A DNA stretch of 64,000 bases from Paraburkholderia tuberum STM678 (lineage in GTDB: Bacteria > Pseudomonadota > Gammaproteobacteria > Burkholderiales > Burkholderiaceae), in assembly GCF_902833905.1 (NCBI RefSeq), contig NZ_CADFGP010000010.1, forward strand, positions 62,001 through 126,000. The letters are read 5' to 3'. Below the pieces are notes generated by a model. The model made no database searches. It was not told the DNA's origin and worked only from the letters and a program-made list of their open reading frames with translations. A program made the position numbers and the translations under genes. Below, in pieces: positions 56,636 through 64,000 of this stretch (its first letter is position 1; every line of letters begins with the position of its first letter).

Positions 56636-59497
56636 TTATTTAGCGATCGACGCGCTCTTGAGACGGCCGAAAGCGCCTTCGATCAGCGCCTTCTGCTGCT
56701 CGTAGTGCTTCGCGTAGTAGCCGACTGCAGGCGAAGCCGAAGCCGGACGGCCGCTGTACGCCAGCTTCTGCCCTTCCTTCATGCCTTCCTTGAGATGGTG
56801 CTCGATGTAGAACCACGGGCCCTGATTCTGCGGCTCGTCCTGCACCCACACCACTTCGGTTGCGTTGTCGTACTTCTTCATTTCCGCTTCGAACTGCTTG
56901 TGCGCGAACGGATAGAGCTGTTCGATACGGATGATCGCGACGTCGTTCACCTTCGCTTCGCGGCGATGCGCGACCAGGTCGTAGTACACGCGGCCCGAGC
57001 AGGCCAGCACGCGCTTGACCTTCTTCGCGTCGATGGTTTCGTCCACTTCGCCGATGACCGGCTGGAACGAACCCTTCGCGAGTTCCGACAGATCCGACAC
57101 GGCTTCCTTGTGACGCAGCAACGACTTCGGCGTCGCGACGATCAGCGGCTTGCGGAACAGGCGGATCATCTGGCGACGCAGCAGGTGGAAGACCTGCGCC
57201 GGCGTGGTCGGCTGAACGACCTGCATGTTGTGGTCTGCGCACAGTTGCAGGAAACGCTCGATACGGGCCGACGAGTGCTCCGGACCCTGGCCTTCGTAGC
57301 CGTGCGGCAGCAGCATGGTCAGGCCCGACACGCGGCCCCACTTCACTTCGCCCGACGAGATGAACTGGTCGATCACGACTTGCGCGCCATTCACGAAGTC
57401 GCCGAACTGCGCTTCCCACGCGACGAACGTGTTCGGTTCAGCGGTCGAGTAACCGTATTCGAAGCCGAGCACCGCTTCTTCCGACAGCACCGAGTCGATC
57501 ACCGTGAACTTCGCCTGACCTTCGGCGATGTTCTGCAGCGGCACGTAGGTGCCGTCGTTCCAGCGCTCGCGGTTCTGGTCGTGCAGCACTGCGTGACGGT
57601 GCGTGAACGTGCCGCGGCCCGAATCCTGACCGGTCAGGCGCACGGCATAACCGGATGCGACCAGCGACGCGAACGCGAGGTGCTCGCCCATGCCCCAGTC
57701 GAGCTTCGCTTCGCCGCGGCCCATGGCGCGACGGTCGTTGATCACGCGCTCGACGAGCGGGTGAACCTTGAAGTTTTCCGGAATCGTGGTGATGCGTTCG
57801 GCGAGGCGCTTCAGTTCCGCGAGCGGCACGGCCGTGTCGGCCGCGTCGGTCCACTTGCGGTTCAGGAACGGCACCCAGTCCACCGCGTACTTGCTCTTGT
57901 AGTTCGAGAGCACCGGGTCGACCGTGTGGTGGCCCTCGTCCATCGCCCTGCGATAAGCCTTGACGAATTCCTCGCCATCCTCGGCCTTGATGACGCCCTG
58001 CTGAACGAGCTTTTCCGCGTACAACGCACGCGTGCCGGGGTGCTTCGAAATCGTCTTGTACATCAGCGGCTGCGTGACCGCCGGGGTGTCCTGCTCGTTG
58101 TGGCCCAGCTTGCGGAAGCAGACGATGTCGACGACGACGTCCTTGTGGAACTGCATGCGGAAGTCGATCGCCATCTGGGTGGCCAGCACGACCGCTTCGG
58201 GATCGTCACCGTTCACGTGCAGCACCGGCGCTTCGATCATCTTGACGACGTCCGAGCAGTACAACGTGGAGCGCGAGTCGCGCGGGTCCGACGTCGTGAA
58301 GCCGATCTGGTTGTTGATGACGATGTGCAGCGTGCCGTGCGTGCCATAACCGCGCGTTTGCGCGAGGTTCAGCGTTTCCATCACGACGCCCTGGCCGGCG
58401 AAAGCCGCGTCGCCGTGGATCTGCACCGGCAGCACCTGAACGCCGTTTTCGTCGCCGCGACGGTCCATACGCGCCTTCGCCGAGCCCTCGACCACCGGGT
58501 TGACGATTTCGAGGTGCGACGGGTTGAACGCGAGCGACAGGTGAACCGGGCCGCCTTCCGTCGCGACGTCCGACGAGAAGCCCTTGTGGTACTTCACGTC
58601 GCCAGCCGGCAGATCATCGACGTGCTTGCCTTCGAATTCGGCGAACAGGTCTGCCGGCATCTTGCCGAGCGTATTGACCAGCACGTTCAAACGGCCACGG
58701 TGTGCCATCGCGATGACGATTTCCTGAACGCCGCGCAGACCGCCGTGACGCACGACTTCGTCCATCGCCGCGATGAAGCTCTCGCCGCCTTCGAGCGAGA
58801 AGCGCTTCTGGCCGACGTACTTGGTGTGCAGGAAACGCTCGAGGCCTTCGGCGGCCGTCAGGCGATTCAGGATGTGCTTCTTCTTGTCGTTGTTGAAGCT
58901 CGGCGTCGAACGGATCGATTCGAGGCGCTCCTTCCACCAGCGCTTCTGCTCCGGATCGCTGATGTACATGTACTCGACGCCGATCGTGCCGCAGTACGTG
59001 TCGCGCAGGGCTTTGACGATCTCGCGCAGCGTCGCGCGCTCGAACCCGAAGTACAGATTCGTTGCGCTGAACTCCTGGTCCATGTCGGCTTCGGTGAAGT
59101 CGTAGAACGCGGGTTCAAGTTCGGGGATCGCGGGACGCTCGCGGCGCTTCAGAGGATCGAGATTGGCCCATTGCGAGCCGAGGAAGCGATATGCGCCGAT
59201 GAGGGACTGGACGTAAACCTGTTTGCGGGCGGTTGCGAGATCTTCGCCGCCGGCCGTTGCGCGCGGCAGGAAGGCATTGGCCTTGGCGCGCTGGGCAAAC
59301 GATTCGACGATCGGGCCATGGGCCACGTCGTTGGCGTTGCTGCCGTCCGATGCGGGCACGTTCTGCAACGCATCGAAATAGCTGCGCCAGGTCTCGGGCA
59401 CTGACGCCGGATTATCGAGATACGCTTCGTACATTTCTTCAACGTACGGAGCATTGCCGCCGAACAGATAAGAGTTCGACTGGAATTGCTTCATCAT
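56636..59497 (-). CDS. odhA: 2-oxoglutarate dehydrogenase E1 component
   Basis: 953 residues from ATG 59497; AAGGTGAG lies a good distance upstream, while a GTG start at 59509 would overlap that site. The N-terminus MMKQFQSNSYLFGGNAPYVE is the E2-docking start typical of SucA/OdhA. The thiamine-diphosphate region includes VIAMAHRGRLNVLVNTLGKM, IHGDAAFAGQGVVMETLNLA, and the transketolase-like C-terminal half has DSVLSEEAVLGFEYGYS and LPHGYEGQGPEHSSARIERF. It decarboxylates 2-oxoglutarate in the TCA cycle. First gene of the operon; 140 bases precede odhB. Confidence 0.97.
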   Translation of the reverse strand: MMKQFQSNSYLFGGNAPYVEEMYEAYLDNPASVPETWRSYFDALQNVPASDGSNANDVAHGPIVESFAQRAKANAFLPRATAGGEDLATARKQVYVQSLIGAYRFLGSQWANLDPLKRRERPAIPELEPAFYDFTEADMDQEFSATNLYFGFERATLREIVKALRDTYCGTIGVEYMYISDPEQKRWWKERLESIRSTPSFNNDKKKHILNRLTAAEGLERFLHTKYVGQKRFSLEGGESFIAAMDEVVRHGGLRGVQEIVIAMAHRGRLNVLVNTLGKMPADLFAEFEGKHVDDLPAGDVKYHKGFSSDVATEGGPVHLSLAFNPSHLEIVNPVVEGSAKARMDRRGDENGVQVLPVQIHGDAAFAGQGVVMETLNLAQTRGYGTHGTLHIVINNQIGFTTSDPRDSRSTLYCSDVVKMIEAPVLHVNGDDPEAVVLATQMAIDFRMQFHKDVVVDIVCFRKLGHNEQDTPAVTQPLMYKTISKHPGTRALYAEKLVQQGVIKAEDGEEFVKAYRRAMDEGHHTVDPVLSNYKSKYAVDWVPFLNRKWTDAADTAVPLAELKRLAERITTIPENFKVHPLVERVINDRRAMGRGEAKLDWGMGEHLAFASLVASGYAVRLTGQDSGRGTFTHRHAVLHDQNRERWNDGTYVPLQNIAEGQAKFTVIDSVLSEEAVLGFEYGYSTAEPNTFVAWEAQFGDFVNGAQVVIDQFISSGEVKWGRVSGLTMLLPHGYEGQGPEHSSARIERFLQLCADHNMQVVQPTTPAQVFHLLRRQMIRLFRKPLIVATPKSLLRHKEAVSDLSELAKGSFQPVIGEVDETIDAKKVKRVLACSGRVYYDLVAHRREAKVNDVAIIRIEQLYPFAHKQFEAEMKKYDNATEVVWVQDEPQNQGPWFYIEHHLKEGMKEGQKLAYSGRPASASPAVGYYAKHYEQQKALIEGAFGRLKSASIAK

Positions 59498-59835
59498 TTT
59501 TACGCTCACCTTTCTTCGAGTTTCTCGAGAAATAGCGGGTTACCGAACCTTCCGCGACACGGCCTGACCGTTTAGCGGATTGCGCGAATCAAGTCTTGCT
59601 TGGAAGGACCTAAAACTTTGCACCCGGGAGCATAGCACAGAACGAATAGTCCAGATAGCGAACGGCACAGGCGCAAAGCCTGTGATGGCGGGCGTTTCGC
59701 GGGTGACGGGGTGCCTTTTCACAGCGCGCAACAGTGTTCTGTGAGAAATGAAGGCGAACGGCGCGATGGGTGTCTACATGTGTGCCGCCCCGGAAAGTGG
59801 CAGGCATGATGCAGCGCCAAACGTTTTGATGCGCC
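59498..59835. other. Promoter region of the odh operon
   Basis: About 340 bases without a gene between the typA terminator and odhA. It presumably contains the odhA promoter; TATGCT on the minus strand (plus 59629-59634) is a possible -10 element, but no convincing -35 was found. Confidence 0.4.
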
Positions 59836-59867
59836 AAAAACAAGGAAGCCACCCGAAGGTGGCTTCC
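59836..59867 (-). terminator. Rho-independent terminator after typA
   Basis: Minus-strand stem GGAAGCCACC / GGTGGCTTCC with a TTCG tetraloop, followed by TTGTTTTT (plus 59836-59843). Confidence 0.92.
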
Positions 59868-59902
59868 GCTTCCTGCTATCCAGACGGATATTCGAGTCCG
59901 GC

Positions 59903-61732
<1,830 letters not shown>

Positions 61733-61993
61733 AGGAAACCTGAAGACGGTTGAGTGCGCCGCTTGCTTATGCTGCTGGTTGAAGAGCCAAACCACGACAA
61801 CAAGCCCAAAGCGCACTTTTGGGAACCCAAAATTATAGCACGCACGGATGATCCTTTTCTGGTATTCCCCGATAGACCGTCCGCTCTCCGCGCCTGCGCG
61901 AGTTGCGCGAATCGCGCCTTGCCCCGCCCTACGTCATTCCGTACGGTTTGTTGCTTGAGCGCGAAATAATCCTTGCCTAAGCTGTATCAACGC

Positions 61994-62023
61994 TTGTCGC
62001 GTCAATCAACAGCCAGCTATACT
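61994..62023 (+). promoter_or_regulatory. Predicted sigma-70 promoter of marR gene
   Basis: TTGTCG (61994-61999) and TATACT (62018-62023) are separated by 18 bases, placing a start site about 30 bases before ATG 62059. A MarR operator might overlap it, but no clear palindrome was pinned down. Confidence 0.5.
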
Positions 62024-62058
62024 AATGCCTAGTCAACCATTGCATTCGCACGAGAATC

Positions 62059-62574
62059 ATGACGGAGCCGTCCAACGAATCCACGCCGGATCTCAGCGAG
62101 TACCAGCTCGGTGAAAGCGTCGGCTATCTCATCTCACGGGTGAGATCGACGCTATCAAACCTGATCACGCAGCGCAGCATGGCCGAACTCGGCATCACCA
62201 GCCAGCAAGGCAGCATCCTGTTCATGGTGGCGAGCGGCAAATGCCTGCTCGCGGCTGAGTTGGCGCGTGAATACGGAATCGACGCAAGCGCCGTCACGCG
62301 CCTGATCGACCGGCTCGAAAAGCGCGGCCTGCTCACGCGGGTGCGCAGTAACGAAGACCGGCGCGTCGTGCGCCTCGCGTTGACGCCGGAAGGCCATGCG
62401 ATCGCGGCTCGCATGCCGGCTATTTTCAATGGCGTGCTCGATAACCTGCTGAACGGGTTCACCCCGGAAGAAGTGGGCTTCCTGAAGAGCATGCTGCGTC
62501 GCGTGCTCGTCAATTCCGGCGAGCACACGGGACTTTCCCGCGACGCCGCAAGCCATCCCGATAGCAAATCGTAA
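62059..62574 (+). CDS. MarR-family transcriptional regulator
   Basis: 171 residues. The winged-helix core includes LGITSQQGSILFMVASGKCL, LAREYGIDASAVTRLIDRLE and KRGLLTRVRSNEDRRVVRLA, the standard MarR DNA-binding and wing region. It lies 52 bases before an efflux outer-membrane factor and is probably its ligand-responsive repressor, as in EmrR-type units. Confidence 0.92.
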   Translation: MTEPSNESTPDLSEYQLGESVGYLISRVRSTLSNLITQRSMAELGITSQQGSILFMVASGKCLLAAELAREYGIDASAVTRLIDRLEKRGLLTRVRSNEDRRVVRLALTPEGHAIAARMPAIFNGVLDNLLNGFTPEEVGFLKSMLRRVLVNSGEHTGLSRDAASHPDSKS

Positions 62575-62626
62575 TAGCTTGCTTGCTGCGTCCATCAATA
62601 CATTCCACTCAAAGAAGAGTCGAGCG

Positions 62627-64000
62627 ATGAAATCCCTTTCCCTGTCCGCGCCCGCGCTGTCGAGCCGGGCCGCTGTCGCCGCAGCGGTGACGGCGCTCGC
62701 CCTCACGGGGTGCGCGAACTACTTCGGCGTCAAAAGCGACAAGCAGATCGCGTCGCCGACGCAGTACGAGTCGACGCAGAGTCTGCCCAACGAGGGCGGC
62801 CAGTGGCCATCGCTCGACTGGGCCAACCAGTTCGGCGACCCGCAACTGCCGAAGCTGATCGCGGAAGCGCTCGAGGGCAGCCCGTCGATCGCCCAGGCGC
62901 AAGCGCGGCTCGCAAAGGCTTCCTCGTATATCGAAAGCTCGCGCGCAGCGCTGTTCCCGAAGGTCAGCGCGAGCTATTCCTGGACCCGCGAGCTGTATTC
63001 GGCAAACTCCCTTTACCCGCCTCCGTTCGGCGGCACCTGGTATAGCGAGAACAACGTGCTCGCGAGCGCGTCGTGGGATCTCGACCTGTGGGGCAAGAAC
63101 CGTCAGCGGCTCGGCCAGGCCGTGTCGCAGCAGAAAGCCGCCGAGGCCGATATGCAGCAGGCGCGCGTGACGCTCGCCGCGTCGGTCGCGAGCACCTACA
63201 ACCAGCTCTCGCAGCTGTATGCGTTTCGCGACATCGCCGCGCGTGAAATCGCGAACCGCCAGGACGTCGGCCGTATCACGAATGACCGCGTGACGGCCGG
63301 CCTCGACACCAACGTCGAGAAGCAGACCGCCGCCGGCAACGTCGCGACGAGCCAGTCGAACCTGACCGACCTCGACGGCCAGATCACCGTCGTGCGCTAC
63401 CAGTTGGGCGCGCTGCTCGGCAAAGGCCCGGACCGTGGCCTGCGGATCGACAAGCCGGTGCTCACCGGCGGCGACGTGGTCGCTCTGCCGGACAACATCC
63501 CGGCCGACCTCGTGGCGCGTCGCGCGGACATCGTCGCCGCGCGCTGGCAGGTCGAAGCCGCGATGCATGACGTGAAGGAAGCGAAAGCCGAGTTCTACCC
63601 GGACGTGAATCTCGCGGCCGGCTTCGGCTTCGACGCGTTCGGCTGGGGCCGTTTCCTGACCGCGTCGAGCCGTCAGATCCAGTTCGGCCCGGCGATCCAT
63701 CTGCCGATCTTCGACGCCGGCGCGTTGCGCGCGCAGTTGAAGGGCCGCTACGCCGACTTCGAGGGCGACGTCGCGAACTACAACCAAACGCTGATCAACG
63801 CGCTGCAGGACGTCTCGACGCAGGTGTCGTCGATCCGCTCGATCGACCGCCAGGAGGGTGACGCCCAGCGCGCGCTCGACGCGTCGAGCAAGGCGTACCA
63901 GCTCGCCGTAATCCGCTACAAGGCCGGCCTGTCGCCGCAGCTGCAGGTGCTCACCGCCGACGAAAACCGCCTTGCCGCGGAGCAGACGGTCACGGGTCTG
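62627..64000 (+). CDS. Outer-membrane efflux lipoprotein, NodT family (3' end outside window)
   Basis: The frame is open from ATG 62627 to the end of the window (458 residues visible). Signal peptide with lipobox ALTGC (acylated Cys near 29). OEP repeats are present: SLDWANQFGDPQLPKLIAEA, ASASWDLDLWGKNRQRLGQA, DLVARRADIVAARWQVEA and YQLAVIRYKAGLSPQLQVLT. This is a second NodT-type factor, distinct from that at 19.7 kb. The inner-membrane pump and adaptor expected downstream are outside the window. Confidence 0.93.
   Translation, partial: MKSLSLSAPALSSRAAVAAAVTALALTGCANYFGVKSDKQIASPTQYESTQSLPNEGGQWPSLDWANQFGDPQLPKLIAEALEGSPSIAQAQARLAKASSYIESSRAALFPKVSASYSWTRELYSANSLYPPPFGGTWYSENNVLASASWDLDLWGKNRQRLGQAVSQQKAAEADMQQARVTLAASVASTYNQLSQLYAFRDIAAREIANRQDVGRITNDRVTAGLDTNVEKQTAAGNVATSQSNLTDLDGQITVVRYQLGALLGKGPDRGLRIDKPVLTGGDVVALPDNIPADLVARRADIVAARWQVEAAMHDVKEAKAEFYPDVNLAAGFGFDAFGWGRFLTASSRQIQFGPAIHLPIFDAGALRAQLKGRYADFEGDVANYNQTLINALQDVSTQVSSIRSIDRQEGDAQRALDASSKAYQLAVIRYKAGLSPQLQVLTADENRLAAEQTVTGL

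Noticed and set aside
56705..59404. 899-codon open frame on the plus strand opposite odhA
   Set aside because: Shadow of a conserved long gene in GC-rich DNA; the translation is Arg/His/Val-rich with no motif. The same applies to long antisense frames at 398-2038, 9553-11700, 36240-38627 and 45439-47898.

Overview
The window is GC-rich, densely coded DNA from a member of the Betaproteobacteria, most likely Burkholderia/Paraburkholderia. That placement is inferred from protein families and gene order: DUF4148 and DUF2968 proteins, a long-tailed second Hfq (Hfq2), an imuA-imuB-dnaE2 cassette, and the order typA-odhA-odhB-lpdA-zapE on one strand. It looks chromosomal. No rRNA, tRNA, CRISPR array or complete insertion sequence was seen.

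Region by region. 1-5.4 kb: SOS mutagenesis cassette (imuA, imuB, dnaE2) followed by the 5' stub of an SOS-associated (SRAP/YedK-type) gene. 5.3-9.1 kb: an inserted segment with a cobalamin-riboswitch-controlled Ni/Co permease, a FAD monooxygenase, a 27-bp perfect inverted repeat and a tyrosine-recombinase remnant, after which the 3' end of the SRAP gene resumes. 9.3-16.4 kb: a carbon-storage operon (phosphoketolase, glycogen phosphorylase, debranching enzyme). 17-22.4 kb: a potassium-channel-like protein and a four-gene efflux/permease operon. 22.4-31.6 kb: an accessory zone of small enzymes, exported proteins and several broken genes (hydrolase, tautomerase, LysR and SDR fragments), plus an orphan PstS with a candidate Pho box. 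31.7-33.1 kb: a large unassigned protein with a nuclease-like motif. 33.5-34.8 kb: a carboxylate/lactate-type MFS carrier with a terminator.

35.1-45.4 kb is a fatty-acid degradation cluster: TetR regulator, FadE-type dehydrogenase, high-molecular-weight FabG-type reductase, MaoC hydratase, thiolase, acyl-CoA ligase and an exported DUF1571 protein. Together these could activate an acyl chain and carry out each beta-oxidation step. 45.4-47.5 kb: a p-cresol-methylhydroxylase-like flavoprotein with a small exported partner on the opposite strand. 47.5-51.9 kb: a broken ECF sigma gene, a small secreted peptide, a 13-bp minisatellite, hfq2 and several lineage-restricted small proteins.

51.9-61.7 kb is core housekeeping on the minus strand: a cut-down IS5-like protein, zapE, lpdA, odhB, odhA (2-oxoglutarate dehydrogenase complex) and typA. 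62-64 kb: a MarR regulator and the start of an outer-membrane efflux factor that runs off the window.

No wholly new multi-gene system is obvious. The most interesting leads are the interrupted SRAP gene with its recombinase scar, the PD-(D/E)XK-like protein, the flavoprotein/exported-protein pair, and the cut-down transposase-like gene beside zapE.
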